The notes: generated from the letters alone by a model not told the origin. 64,000 nt of DNA from Phlebopus portentosus (GCA_037892935.1 JAYXKI010000012.1:310001-374000); one strand, 5' to 3'; numbered from the stretch's first letter, positions 46,112-59,119 are shown. Translations and numbers: made by a program.

Positions 46112-46778
46112 GCACCTTCTAGAGAGACAAACAATCAAGAAAATAAGCAAATTCCGCATGAGATTATAGATCAAAAGAGGAAAAGTATATGTACATGTAT
46201 CGTCTAATGTGATCTTATACTATGTATGCCTCTCCACCCGACCTTTGAGACACTGCTGGGACCTAGACTTCTTGGATGAGATGAAAATTCGGTATTTGGA
46301 AAAGCAGACTCCGGAAGCCTGTCGAACTGCAAAGACAGCGAATGAATCAGCTCTAAAGCTTCAGCCTGAAATTCATGACCCTGACAAATAATCCAACGGT
46401 GATAATTATTGAGGAAATCCCTCCTGGGATTTTTCGTTCACTTGTAGCATTTTCCTGCGACGACTCGACGGACACAATGTCTCGTCTCAATTTTCATATA
46501 TTTTGTGGTAAATTCCCAGCCTCGCCTAGAACACTCTACGTTGGAGAACGGTCGACATACAACGATGCTGAGAGCTTTACAGAGCTATACATCGATATAC
46601 GACCCTATAGCATGCTATTGAGCGGTTAGGTTACCTACCAGAAGGGGTGTCATTGATTCTGACGCGCGTGACCCGGTCTCGGTAATCCACCGAGCCCAAG
46701 CCTGAGCCTACGCCTCACCCTAATCCTATCCCTATTCCTCATCCTGACGGCGCGTCTTCACGCGTACCATCACACCCG
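46112..46778. other. intergenic, nothing recognised
   Basis: About 670 bp. A Pro/His-coding CCTAxxCCTA-like run near 46700-46745 is low complexity. No gene seen. Confidence 0.45.
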
Positions 46779-48311
46779 ATGGAGGTCCCAGTACTACCAT
46801 CGCCGTTGTGTCTCGCGTCGGCAATAGTGCCTCTCCCAGCACTCGACGTGGTTGGGAAAGACGCGTCTCCGCGGTTACCCACCGAGTTGTGGAGGGAGAT
46901 ATTTGTGCATGCGACCCGCGTCGTGGGTGGTTATGACACGTCTTACGAGTGAGTGACTTTCTTTCTTTTCATAGGCGTTAGGGCATGCTTGTTAACAATG
47001 ATTGTATGCAGGTCGCCATTTGAGAAGTCTGAAATTTCGAACGGGTATGCCTACTTCCTCAGACAATTAAAGGAAAACCACCGCACAAAACAGGCGTTGT
47101 GTCTCGTGTCGAAGACATGGCGTGCTCTAGCATTTGATCTCATCTTTGAGTATCTGTTTCTTCAAGAAGCGTACGACTGGTCGAAGCTCGCGGAAGCGCT
47201 CGAGGAAAGCAAGCTAAAGCAAAGAGGTCGGGGAGGCCACGGGATGGGATGGTATTGTAAACGGATTGAAATCTATACGCATTCTTGGACGCAAGAGCTC
47301 GGCGTAGCTGCGGCGCGCGTTGTGCGCTGCTGTCCGAATCTACGCGTTTTGGCCGTTGGTGCACTCGAGGAAACCGGAGGAGTCCCGGTTGAATTAATTC
47401 AAGCTGTCTTCGAATCATGCCCCGGGGCAATTCGTTCCCTTGATTGGACGTGCGATATTGGAGCAGACCAGACTACGGAGATGTTCTGCCTTATTTCAAA
47501 GGCGGCAAAGCTGCAATCCTTGTTTTTGTGCGTACAGCAGGACCTAGATGCCAGCCATGCCGAGAAGATAGATGCCGTTGGATCTCTTACGCTTCCTGAG
47601 CTACACACGATAGAACTTGTTTCCCCCGAATTTGATCCTTCAGACGTCCTTCTAGTCATGGCGGCCTGGAAACTCCCCGGTCTTCGTCAACTCGTCCTTT
47701 GCGGTCAAACAGATCTGAGTTTTGCACACTGTTTCTTCGAAGCACACGGGCCGAGCCTCTCGACCTTGGAATTCGATTACGCAGGAGAATCCGATCCTGA
47801 ACCGGCTTTCCAGTCTGTGCTTCCCCAGCGAGGTCCAGAAATGCTATTCGCTCACTGTCCGAATCTCACGGAATTAATCCTGCAAGCCCATTGGGCATCC
47901 TCACAAGCGCTTCCCGGGCACCCAAAAATCGAGCGTATTGGGCTTCGCGGTCTACATCTCCACGCCGGTTCCCAGACCAGAAATCGTGGCGGCGGACTCG
48001 CACTCCGTCCAGAGCACGACGCAGAACAGCGTGCCATCCTACAAGCTCTTAGAGCAGCCTTCCCCATACTCGTCGATCGTGCGCGTTTCCCGAGCATTAA
48101 ATCTGTACGACTTCTGGACTTCGACCAATCCCGTTTCCGCAGCATACCATGGCGCGCGTCGCGAGTGGCTCACTGGGCATTCTGGGTGAAACGATTTGAG
48201 CGACTGGGTATTCGCCTGGAAGATCATGCCGGTGATCTTATCGAAGTTATATTCCGAGAAGTAAATGTCCTTTTGCCGGAGGATGAGGAACCATATGTAC
48301 TGCAAAGCTGA
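46779..48311 (+). CDS. F-box/LRR-like protein
   Basis: Two exons, 46779-46948 and 47012-48311, give 489 residues. The N-terminus LPTELWREIFVHATRV begins a fungal F-box, interrupted by an intron and a variable loop, and resumes at TKQALCLVSKTWRALAFDLI followed by FEYLFLQ. The remainder is a run of leucine-rich segments (CPNLRVLAVGALEE, LPELHTIELVSPEF, LPGLRQLVLCGQ, CPNLTELILQAHW, IERIGLRGLHLHAG). This fits the very large family of Agaricomycete F-box-like proteins of unknown substrate. It does not belong to the same subfamily as the 37-kb F-box-like gene. Confidence 0.7.
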
Positions 48312-49567
48312 CGAGTTCATGTGCTGCTCTTGAAGGTATAATTTTCTAGTTTCTATTATTTGAAACTTTTCGTGGATAACTCTGTGATCCAATGCTTTAT
48401 TCCTTTGCATGCCTTTCTCGTCCTTCTCATTGCTCTTACCAGTTTCTTTACTTTTGGACTTCGAATGGAAAAACGGTCTATCTATCTCACAGAATCTCGT
48501 CTTCACCTCAGTTCTAAACTTATTTTTCATCCTCAGCGCTGCCTCTATCATGTGTTTTGTCCGTCCATTTTCATATTCCTTAATGTGCATCTTCTTACAC
48601 GCTTTCTCTCTATTCTTCCTGCTATCGATTTTTACTTTATTCTTCTCATTTGTGCATATGCTGTCTGGTCTCTATAGAGTGCTGTTCTTCTTGCAAATAT
48701 AGAATCACGATTTATCTGCAGGTTATAATTACATAGCGAGTTTCATCTGCGAGAGGGATAACCACGCAGAGTAGTCGTAAATGATCGTAAGTATATATAA
48801 GTCTGGTAGTTCGGTGGCGCCTCAAGAGTGGATATTGTTGCGAGGGTGAAAAGCAAATATTAGTATTAGTTTGTCCTCCCGAAGCCCTCGGCTAGATTCT
48901 CCTAGACGCATAAGAATCAGTAGAAGCTTTATGGTGAAAGATAGAGCGCTCACCCGCAGCATAAACATCCAGTAATACAGTCAACAATCCCCGTTATACA
49001 TCCAGTGATCGCTTCAATTATGACCATAAGTGAACAATCGGAAATAAAGCGGTGATCGCCCGCGTACCGGCAATGATCCATTCAACACAACCCACGATAC
49101 AATCGCATATATCCATGAAACAGTCGACGATACATGCGAATATTCCTAAAACACAATCATCAGGATTTCTGAGTTATTATTGCAAAGAGGAAAGTACCGG
49201 CGATGCAGGAAATGATGACACTTTCAGATAAACCAATTATTGAAAATTCTTCAATAAACAACTGAGAATCGCTCACCCCATCTTCACAACCTACTGTATC
49301 GATGAGAGGATTCAAGTGCAGTGAATATAAGTACACCTAACTGGTCTTTTATATATATGTGTGTGTGTGTGCCAGCACCACACTTGCGGCCTGTGCCTGA
49401 CGTCACAAGTGGAGGCGAGATTCTATTTGGCTTCGAACTGGCGCGTGGACAAGCCGTCATCTTCGATTTTGAAAAGAAAAAAATCGTATTTATGTTGAGG
49501 GGCAAAGTTATAGAAACCGAGCATGACAAAATTCAGGTTGAGTTGGATGTTCTCAGAGTCAGAGCAT
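48312..49567. other. intergenic, AT-rich
   Basis: About 1.25 kb to the left edge of the tandem duplication. Between 48960 and 49160 the motifs ACATCCAGT.AT and ACAATC recur loosely every 25-35 bp and may be a worn tandem repeat. A short TATATG(TG)n run lies near 49350. No gene. Confidence 0.4.
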
Positions 49568-49639
49568 CGGAATTCGAATGTTTTATTCTCCGCCGGAATT
49601 CGGATCCAACCTACCCCTACCTCGAGTTAGACATAAATG

Positions 49640-50469
49640 ACTTGGTCCCATGGTTCTCGGCGCCAACCTCCTCACTTGTGCAATTATGTTGCTCCTTAGG
49701 AAGATATTCTCGTGCATAAGACCATCCCGAACGGATCTCACTGTTCTGCAGAACGTCGAGTCAGTGATTCTCGAAGTTAGAAATACTAGGACGAATGTAC
49801 TGTACGACGTTGTTCTTCGAATCGTGTCGAGCATAGAGGACGATCGGGAGAAGCAACGATGGGGTTGGCTGCATACAAAGACCGTGTATCAACCAACACT
49901 TTACTCTGCATGTCTCGTAGACAGAGTCTGGTACGAAACGTCGATCGAGCTTCTGTATAAAGAGGTAGTCTTCGCAAGCAACAAGGCACCCCTGGTATTC
50001 TGTAAAGATTCGCTGGTCCGAACGGTCTTCTTCTCTTACATATTTTGCACCGATGAAGTAACCTTAGGACTTGGCTTCGATCCACCTCTGGCTCTTGACC
50101 GTGTGTACAAAATGTGTCCAAACATACAACCCCGTATTGTCAGTGCGCCTATCATTCCATCTTCAGATTTCCTTCAGACACTGATCGTGTTGCAAATAGA
50201 GTGCATTCGATCCGCGGTATATACAACGACTGGACGTCAATAGGCTTACGCATCTCAAGTTTGAGCCATCCGGAGGGGATCTGAATTTGTTCCGTTCGGT
50301 CTGTTTTCCTGCCCTCGAAGAGCTCACCATCATGAATTATATGCCGCACCTTAGCTCCTATAATCGGGTGCAATGGCCGGGAATGCCACGAGGTTTTGAG
50401 AGAAGGATTTCTGTAGTGTATGAGAAGATTATGCGACGAACGAGTCCTGATCAGAGACTGATGTGCTGA
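49640..50469 (+). pseudogene. F-box-like pseudogene, copy 1
   Basis: Frame pieces read YDVVLRIVSSIEDDREKQ, LHTKTVYQPTLYSACL, TSIELLYKEVVFASNK and LALDRVYKMCPNIQ, matching the intact gene at 37217. The block between FCK and the RTVFFSYIFC segment is shortened relative to copies 2 and 3. A frameshift follows CPNIQ, and about 1 kb found in copy 2 is missing after about 50395, joining mid-gene sequence directly to the far 3' part (ATGCGACGAACGAGT). Confidence 0.7.
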
Positions 50470-51892
50470 ACGTAGAGACCTACAGGTGGGTACATCAAGT
50501 CCCTGCTTTAGGAAGGAGGATTTGCATGCTCTATATGGTATTATAAGTGTCGAATAGCACTCGCCAACCTGCTCATATCGGCAAAGGTGAGGGATCGCCT
50601 CGTTTCGCTGTCGTTTGCTTCCCGAGAAGGCATCCAAATCACCTCCCATAAACGGGGGGGCCGAAGACTTTTTGTACCCACCTGCATATCCAGGAAAAGA
50701 GTTTCTGCGTACCAATTCAGGTAGCGGTTACAGCGAGGGGGAAAAGGAGGTGCGGGTTACAGATGAATTCAGAAATATACTTTGAAGGGTTCATTTCTGA
50801 GCAGAGCTTTTGAGTACTCAAAATGGTTGGAGACGAGCTTCCTTTCCTTGGAGTACCAGCCGACAGGAATCGGATATTTACCATCGAGACAAACCACGCC
50901 GGGAGAGAATCACGACGGACGACGGTATACTGGTGTGGAGCATTGCCTATGAGCCACGGCCGGCTCGAGAGATTACACAAAGAAGTGCGACCAGGAAGGA
51001 CATGTGAGACAAGTTGGACAACACCAGGAGATATCAGTTGGCTCTGAAAAAATATTCGTTAAAATAGTTGACGTGTGAAGGAAAGCGCCCAAGCTGCACA
51101 TCTCATCGCCAAGTTTTCCGTGGATTCTTGGGATACTGCCAACAGACTGTCTTGGCTCAAACGCAGTATCTGACCACAAATGTGAAGGTCAGTAGTCGAC
51201 TCGAGTATTTATGAACACGCACGCCCGAACGGTCGACCCACTTGCGGAACAGTACTTTCTTTCTGCGACCAGTCTTGGATTATGACTGGCAAATGGCACT
51301 GTAAGGTCTTGAGATCAATATAAAGCGAACCCCATTGATCTATAAGTAGCCGGGTCAGTGCCAGATAAAGACAATACCCTCAGAACTTGAACCTTGAGTC
51401 TCCAGGCCGCAGGGATGATTGGAGACCCTCCGAAGCATAATTGGCCGCAGGAGACAACGGTTGTAAAGCTTACCTATCCATATCCCAATCACAGAATACA
51501 ATGCGAGCATTCATGTTTAACCAGATGTTAAACTCACCTGCATTCTTGTCAATTGATCAGGAGGATAAGTACGAATAGTTGTAAGTATGAATCACTTGCA
51601 TGAGGTTGGCAAAGAGGCCAGCGCAAACAGAATTTCAGATGATAAGGTTAGCCGATGAAAGAAGTCGATAAATATGGAAGGACCACGTGGAGAGACGCGA
51701 CAAATCACGCTGTGACAAGCGTAGAATGAATTGAACTCGGCACCGCCACAACTTCAACTTGTTTTCGAGCCACGACCAGTCGCACCTGACTCACTGTCCT
51801 TTATCCTTTCAGAAAAGGAAAGTAGGCCACAACCAAGCGTATCATTTAAGTATGTTCTGTGCATTTCCTTTCCTTAACATATCTCTGCTAAC
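50470..51892. other. upstream region of FunK1 copy A
   Basis: About 1.4 kb without a supported gene. It aligns with 57850-59119 of unit 2 at clearly lower identity than the kinase itself, with small indels such as 17 bp extra in unit 2 near 58848. A short conserved frame starts at 50823 (VGDELPFLGVPADRNR) and is kept in unit 2 at 58023. Confidence 0.5.
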
Positions 51893-54803
51893 ATGTCCAC
51901 TTATCCACAGTCGACTTACTCGAAGCATCCTCTTATCGATCCTGCTACCGTCACTTCCACACCGCATACGCGCCTGAGGGCTAACGAGCTCAAGAAGAAC
52001 CGTGGAGAATACGACAAGAAGGCGAAACTCGAGACGGTCAACGATATAAACAAGGCTCTCGAAGGCGAACTGATGGACTCAATCCTGGAGGATGTTCCCA
52101 ATCTCATCGAGAAGCGTTTCCCCGCAGCCTTATTTCAGAGACTGCACGGCCAACATGGATCCATATCGCTCGCGAACGATCCCGACTTTCCAAACCACAA
52201 AGATCTGAAAGATTTTGATTCTAGATCAGGCCCCGTTGTCCAAGATGGTGGCTCCGATGCACAAGCTCCCTCCCAAGGACCCATCCCATCAGATCGAGAC
52301 GTATTTGATGGCCCATTGATTCATAACACTGACTCTTCTCGACCTCGGCCTTCCAACGAATCGGCTACCGCCCCAACTCCCTGTCCGATTCTGGACGAAA
52401 TCTTCACAGACATGACATCTGGGTCGGACAAGCTTTACGACTCCGTGCAGAAGAAGTGGCTCAGATGGCCTGAAACGAATAAACCAGGGAAGGAAGAGGA
52501 AGTCTGCAAGTTTCTGAATGAGATTCTTGCGAGGGCACGCAGATTCCTATATGGATCAGATCGGGGTCCTGAGGACAGCACAGAGTGGATTTTCAGTGCG
52601 AAGTACGCAAATGTTATGATGAAACTTGATGGAGTAGGTCGGAAGCCAGACATTGTACTCGTTCCCCGGGAAGACGCTGAAGAGAAAGATCCGGGACCTT
52701 GGAGGGCGGTACGTAGCGTCGGGGAACTGAGATCGACGGAATACCAGAACAGCTTGCAGCTTGCCAAAGGAAGGCTTGCGCAGTATTCCCGCCTCATGTA
52801 TGGAAGCCACGAGGGCCGACGCTTCACTCTCCTCTTCAGTCTCATCGATGACAACATTGCCTTGTACAAGTACGACCGCTCGGGTGTCCTCATTTCCAAG
52901 GTATACAATGTCCATCATGCACCGATGACCTTCATGCGGATCATCGTTGGCCTAGCTCTAGGAGAAGACTACTTTCTTGGTTTCGATCCATCTTTCTTCA
53001 GCAGGGATGGGAAGGACTACGTCGAGCTCAATGATAAAGCGTACGAGATCGTCGAAGTGATCTACCGGCATTCGGTGATCCGGGGACGGGGATCCGTTGT
53101 ACTCCATGTCATAGATGAAGAGACTGGCGAACATCTCGCTATAAAGGATCAATGGGTGGATTCGGCACGTGAGAAGAAAGAAGACTACTGGCTGAGACTT
53201 CTGGAGGCCCGCAACGCACAGAATGTTGCGAGACTCGTCGATCACCAGTTGGTCCGATTCGAGGTCGGCGATGAGGGCATCGTGAATGATGATACTGCCT
53301 CTGACAGGGAAGACGTACCAGCGGAGCTGAAGGAAGGCATCGAAATACGCGAACACCGCAGAATTGGTGTGACACCATTCGGTGTGAATCTGAAGTATTT
53401 CAGATCCCTGAAGGAACTCGTTTCTGTATTCAGGGATTTTGCGGAAGGTATAAATTTGAAATATTGACACGACAACTTGCTTACTTTTAGCGATTTAGGC
53501 ATACGATCCATCTACAAGACCGAAGTTTTTCACCGTGACATTAGCCGACACAATTTGATCATAGCAAGGAAACGCGACGAGCCGATTGGAAAAGGCTACG
53601 TGATCGACTTCGATTGTGCTGCAAGTGTCAACCACCAACGATCTGGAGTAGCCGACCTGACTGTAGGTTCCGCTATCCGCATCGAAGATAGTTTACTGAT
53701 AACACATACAGGGAACGATACCATTCATGGCTATCTCGATACTGAAGAACAACGGCTGCCCACACAAATACTATTACGAGATGGAGTCGCTGTTTTATGC
53801 ACTTGTGTGGACATGCGTGACCGAGAATGGACCGAGACAAAATGGACGACCTCCATACACATTCGATTTCAAGGAGTCTCCGGTGGCTGCTTGGTGTGGA
53901 CCGAAGATCGATGAGCTCGATGACGAAGCGACTGTCTACAGGAGCATCGCTGCTGTCAAAAAGTTGATGCTGATCGATGTCCAGGAATTCGAAGATCGAA
54001 TCGTTTCGTACATACCGCGGTATTTTGAACCGATTTATGAGATGCTGAGGAAATTACGAGACCTGCTTTTCCAACCTATGACGAGAGCAAGTGTGTCGGA
54101 AGAGCAAAAGCCGATATCTCAACGCAAGGATGTCGGCAAAGTCTTTCAGACATTCATCAACATTTTCAACGAAGCTCTCGAACAGCTGGAATCAAGTAGT
54201 ACTGACCCGGAGAACCCAATTACCACGAATGACCTACAGTCAGAAAAGGAAAAGGAAATGCAGCAGCCGACTATCGCAGAACCTGATGTGGTAGAGAGAG
54301 CTGCGAATCGACGACGTATGCATCATCGGAAACGACGCGAAACCCGTATTGCTGCGGCCAAGGCGAAACTGGCGGGGGCAGGCGGGGAAGGTGCGCTTCA
54401 TGACGAGACAGAGGATCTGGACGCACAAAATGATCCTCAATCGCCCAGTCCGAGTCCGACGAAGGGATCAAATTTAATACATCCACTCAGTCTCGACCTT
54501 TCCAGTCGGATCAGCTCACGCATCGCTGGTTCACATACCACGGTGTCTTCGCATACTGCAGTATCCCAGACCGCAGTTTCCTGGAAAACAACAAGTTTTG
54601 GAAATAATTCTGTCAGTGCACGTTCTCGCGGAGCCTTGGGGACGCGATGCACTGGTGCACGACGTGGTAGTAGACGAGGTGCTGGCTCGCTGAGCGATGG
54701 TTCTCGTGGCGTCGGCTCACGGGATACAAGTTCAGTTGGCGGTAAGCGTTCCGTTCCGGAAGGTGACCAGTCTCATTCGTCATCGAAGCGCCGCCGAGAG
54801 TAA
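51893..54803 (+). CDS. FunK1 fungal-type protein kinase, copy A
   Basis: Three exons, 51893-53447, 53499-53662 and 53712-54803, give 936 residues. The N-terminal half (LIEKRFPAALFQRL, EEVCKFLNEILARARRF) and the middle (RSVGELRSTEYQNS, QLAKGRLAQYSRLMYGS) are the FunK1 hallmark region. The kinase core follows: VIDEETGEHLAIKDQWV, catalytic loop VFHRDISRHNLIIA and metal loop VIDFDCAAS. FunK1 is a kinase-like family expanded in multicellular basidiomycetes and of unknown substrate. The C-terminus has Ser/Thr-rich repeats (SHTTVSSHTAVSQTAVSW), RG-rich stretches and the basic end SSSKRRRE, possibly a nuclear signal. All catalytic motifs are intact. Copy B at 59120 has exactly the same exon lengths. 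Confidence 0.85.
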
Positions 54804-55394
54804 TGAGTTCGAAGCGCATCTATCTCTAATTCAGATACATCATACTCCCACTAGTGTTGACCATTTCTTTGCTTTGCTTGATCATAGTCTGATAGTATTA
54901 TCTTTGCATTTGTAGAAACTTGTATATAACAACCTCATGTAATAGCCAACTGACTGCTTACGAACTTGCAAAAAATTCTTCTCTTGTGTTCTGCAGAAAC
55001 GATCGCAGTATGGGCACGACAAGCCGTGCGGTGTCACTTCTTACTTCTAGCCACGACCAGCCGTGCATGATTGCGGGAGCCCAAATGGAAAGAAGAGTCG
55101 GTCGGAATTCGCGATGTCCACGACGGATACGGATCTGGCAGGTGCTTCTGATCTCATTGGAGAATAATTCTCAGATCATGTAGCCAACGGAAAAGTAATC
55201 CTTGTGGATGACCCCACCTTATATGAAATCAGGAAGTGCTCATCAGTTCAGGTCAGACACGAACCATAGCACGCACGTGGCTTCGTGACATATCACTGTA
55301 AAAAGGATGGACTAAACTCATTTCACTACTTGCGATAAAGACGGACAAAAGTAATCTCACAAAAGAAAACAGTCGTGATCATAGCTGAATTGGT
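54804..55394. other. 3' flank of FunK1 copy A, end of unit 1
   Basis: From about 54919 to 55190 this is almost identical to 62155-62420 behind copy B, with about three mismatches in 260 bp by eye. An 87-codon frame is shared by both. No recognised function. Confidence 0.5.
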
Positions 55395-55479
55395 GCAGGA
55401 TTCGAACGTTTTATTCTCCGCCGGAATTCGGACTCAACCTACCTCGGGTCATACATAAGTGACGTTGGTCCCACGGTTC

Positions 55480-57523
55480 TCGAGGCCAATCTTCTCACTT
55501 GTGCAACCATGTTGCTCTTTGGGAAGATATTCTCGTACACAAGACCATCCTGAACGGATCTTTTTGTTCCGCAGGAGGCCGAGTGAGTGGCCCTCAATGT
55601 TACAGTAGAACTAGGACGAATGTACCGTACGATGTTGTTCTTCGAATCGTGTGTGTCGAGCCTAGAGGACGATCAAGAGAAGGAACGAGGGTGTTGGCTG
55701 TATACAAAGACCGTGTTTCGACCAACACTCTACTCTGCATGCCTCATGGACAGAGTCTGGTGCGAAGCGTCGCTCGGTCTTCTTTATAAATAGGCTGTCT
55801 TCGTAAGCAACAGGGCGCTCCTTGTTTTCTGTCGTACATTAGAAACGTCAAGGGATCTCCGTCCGCTGGTCCGATCAATCTTCCTCTCTTATATTCTTTG
55901 CGCCGACGGAGGTTGCAGAGAGTTCGGCTTCGATCCACCTCTGGCTCTTGACCGTGTGCATGAAATGTGTCCAAACATACAACTTCGTATTGTCTAGGGC
56001 TCCGCAGCGTATCGACTCGAAGAACAAAAACATCCGTGCGTATTTATACGGTCGTATGCGTATATGGTTCTGGAAAATTTTGCGTATACGGAGTGTACGC
56101 GCGTATATTTTCAGGGCTTGAAATCTGTGAGAAACTCGGACTTGAATGAAAAAGTGGCCCATTTTACATCAAAATTAGTCGTTACTCAGCGAAATTATAG
56201 CATTGGATATTTTTCTCAAGACATGAGTACCGGGTTTGACATTGGAATCAAGGGCTGTCTTGCTTATATTATGAGAATTTTGTAAGTCACACAACCTTGC
56301 CTGACAGAATCTCGTCGTCTATGATCAAGTTGAAATCTGTGTCGGCTGTTTTGAGTCAAGGAGTGTCCGGTAAGCATTTTTTGGGCTCGAACGTGAAGCC
56401 TAACGGCCAATATATTATATGAGTAGGCTTAGCCCCGTATACGCGTATACGCCGTATATTATACGTGCGTATGCGTATCACACTTCAGAACCAAATATAC
56501 GCTCGTGTTTTATACGAGCGTATGCGTATAAGCCTAAAATTATACGCGCGGAGCCCTAGTATTGTCAGTGCGTCTATCGTTCCATCTTCAGGTTTCCTTC
56601 AGACACTGATCGTGTTGCAAATAGAGTGCATACGATCCGCAGTATATGGGGACAACTGGACTTACGCACCTCAAGTTTAAGCCACCAGAAGGGGATCTGA
56701 AATTGTTCGCTTCGGTGCTCTGTTTTCCTGCACTCGAAGAGCTGACCATCATGAATTATACGCTGCACCTTAGCTCCTATAATCAAACGCAGTGGCCGGA
56801 AATGCCACGAAAAGAAGGCTATGCCTCTTTTCGTGTTTCTCTCTGTTCGAAAACATATTTCTGCTGTTCCGAAGCTCCTCAGGAGCTGGATTACGTGTTC
56901 TCGAAATTGTGAACGGCACCTATCTGTGTGACGACGCGTGGTCCCGTATTGCGACCGTCGGTACTTCTCTCGAAATACATACTTTCGCCCCTTACTACGC
57001 TCCTGACTGCGTACATGGACACTTATTCATACCAGCTTCGATGGTCGCACTATGCATCCCCGCCGACGTTTTCTACGTGGATTTACCGCCGGAGTCCCCT
57101 GATTCCCTTGAACCTCTTATCAATATCCCCAGAAGCCTCAAACATCTTACAACGATAGAAACGCCTCTTTCGCTGCGTTTTCCGCAAGGCGCCTCCGAAC
57201 TCGGTCTGCAGAGTGCGATCACGCGTCTTATCATGACGTATCAAATAGGGAGGGCCTGTCCGTATTTGAGAACCATCCACCTATGCGGAATGAAACCTGG
57301 ACAAGGACGTCCTGTTCTAAGTGATCTAGAAGATTTGGATACCAAGAGCGGTATCAAGCTGGTAACTACATTCACTGTAAGTAAAGAAGATACCTGTGTT
57401 TTTTCTGTTCAGCTCAGCGATTTTCTCTTTCTTACTCTTAGGATTGACGAGCACAATTATTCCAAGATGGTTCAAGAGAATAGACACTGTTTCACAGGAC
57501 TGGACCGTAGAATAATCTATTGA
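55480..57523 (+). pseudogene. F-box-like pseudogene, copy 2, split by a hAT-like MITE
   Basis: The 5' part reads LYTKTVFRPTLYSACLMDRV and LGLLYK, then meets an in-frame stop (AAATAG) where the other copies have AAAGAG. A 564-bp element is inserted at 55995-56558. The 3' part is the best preserved of the three copies: LRVLEIVNGTYLCDDAWSRI to SAITRLIMTYQIGRACPYLR, open to 57523. Not expected to make a full protein. Confidence 0.75.
55995..56558. mobile_element. 564-bp hAT-like MITE
   Basis: The termini are perfect 11-bp inverted repeats (TAGGGCTCCGC and GCGGAGCCCTA), flanked on both sides by the 8-bp duplication GTATTGTC (55987-55994 and 56559-56566). Unit 1 has the empty site with one GTATTGTC at about 50134, so this is a clean insertion. 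Sub-terminal regions are full of CGTATACG/GCGTATA palindromic motifs. TAGGG ends with an 8-bp TSD point to the hAT superfamily. No transposase frame is present. Confidence 0.85.
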
Positions 57524-59119
57524 ATACAAGTTCTGTCAATACATTCGAGAGGGTATCTCCTATTTTACCTCGAAAACCACTTGTCTATGTGAGAAGGCAA
57601 CCAGGCAAGAACGAGTATGCAAGAATCGACTACTCGAGAACGGGCCATCAAAAGGAGATAAGCGAAAGGACGTGCCTTTTACTTGCTCTAGTCTGACTTC
57701 TTGGGTTGCCTAATGTTGTACCTGAGAGAACTGCTTCGCGGATGTGTGATAATGTCTTTCCATTCTTACCTATCGCATTCCGTCCACGACACGAATTTCG
57801 AATGGAGGGTTTCTCCACTGTATGACGAAAGTATGCGACGAACGAGTCGTAATCGGAGACTGATGTGCTGAGAGCGTAAACACCTATATCCAGGCAAAGG
57901 GTCTCCGCGTTCCGATTCAGGTAGCGGTGACACTGAGGGGAGAACAAGGAAGGGAGGTTACGGTTGAAGCCCAAAGCATACGTGACAGGTTCATTTCTGG
58001 ACAGGGCTTTTACGTACTCAAAATGGTTGGAGACGAGCTTCCTTTCCTTGGAGTACCGGCCGACAGGAATCGGTTATTTACCATTAAGACAAACCACGCC
58101 GGGAGAGAATCACGATGGACGAAGGTACACTGGTGTGAATGATTGCCTATGAGTCACGATCGGCTCGAGAGATTACACAAAGAAGTGCGACCAGTAAGGA
58201 CACGCAGGACAAATTGGACGACACCAAGAGACGTCAGTTGGCTCTGAAAGAGTATTTGCGGAAAATAGTTGACGTGTGAAGGGAAGCGCCCAAGCTGCGC
58301 ATCCTATCGCCAAGTTGTCCGTGGATTCTTGGGATACTACCAACGCACACTCTTGGCTCAAACGCAGTATCTGACCACAAATGTGAAGGTCAGTAGTAGA
58401 CTCGGAAGAACGTATTTATGGACACGCAGGTCCGAACGGTCGACCCACTTGCGGGACAGTACTTTCTTTCTGCGACCAGTCTTGGATTATAACTGGCAAA
58501 TAGCACTCTAAGGCCTAGAGATCAGTATAAAGCGACCCCGTCGATCTATAAGTAGCCAAGTCAGTGCCAGGTAAAGACGATATCCTCAGAACTTGAACTC
58601 TGAGTCCTCAGGCCGCAGGGGTGGATCGGAAAACCTCCGAAGCATAACAGGCCACAGGAGACAACGGTCGTAAAGCTTACCTATCCATATCCCAATCACA
58701 GAGTACAATGCGAGCATTCATGTTTAACCAGAGTTTTTTGAACTCACCTGCATTCTTGTCGGTTGATCAGGAGAATAAATACGAATAGTTGTAAGTATGA
58801 ATCACTTGCATAAGGTTGGCAAAGAGGCCAGTGCAAACAGAATTTCATTGCTTCATAGTGATGGGATGATAAGGTTAGCCGATGAAAGAAATTGATAAAT
58901 ATGGAAGGACCACGTGGAGAGACGCGACAAATCACGCTGTGACAAGCGTAGAATGAATTGAACTCGGCACCGCCACAACTTCAACTTGTTTTCGAGCCAC
59001 GACCAGTCGCACCTGACTCACTGTCCTTTATCCTTTCAGAAAAGGAAAGTAGGCCACAACCAAGCGTATCATTTAAGTATGTTCTGTGCATTTCCTTTCC
59101 TTAACATATCTCTGCTAAC
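57524..59119. other. upstream region of FunK1 copy B
   Basis: About 1.6 kb. Counterpart of 50395-51892 in unit 1, with small indels. It contains the short conserved frame at 58023. No supported gene. Confidence 0.5.

Larger units (their letters stand above)
49568..55394 (+). repeat. tandem segmental duplication, unit 1
   Basis: From about 49568 the sequence aligns with 55405 onward and with 62670 onward. The unit holds an F-box-like pseudogene followed by a FunK1 gene. Compared with unit 2 it lacks the hAT-like MITE and about 1 kb of the pseudogene. Edges are read by eye. Confidence 0.75.

Noticed and set aside
48039..48590. 183-residue minus-strand open frame opposite the F-box/LRR gene
   Set aside because: It overlaps the 3' end of a convincing plus-strand gene in shadow frame and has low-complexity basic sequence.
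55395..55410. TGGTGCAGGATTCGAAC looked like the 3' end of a tRNA or a retrotransposon primer-binding site at the unit boundary
   Set aside because: Only two bases separate the T-arm-like part from the CCA-like end, too short for an acceptor stem. No cloverleaf or LTR was found next to it.
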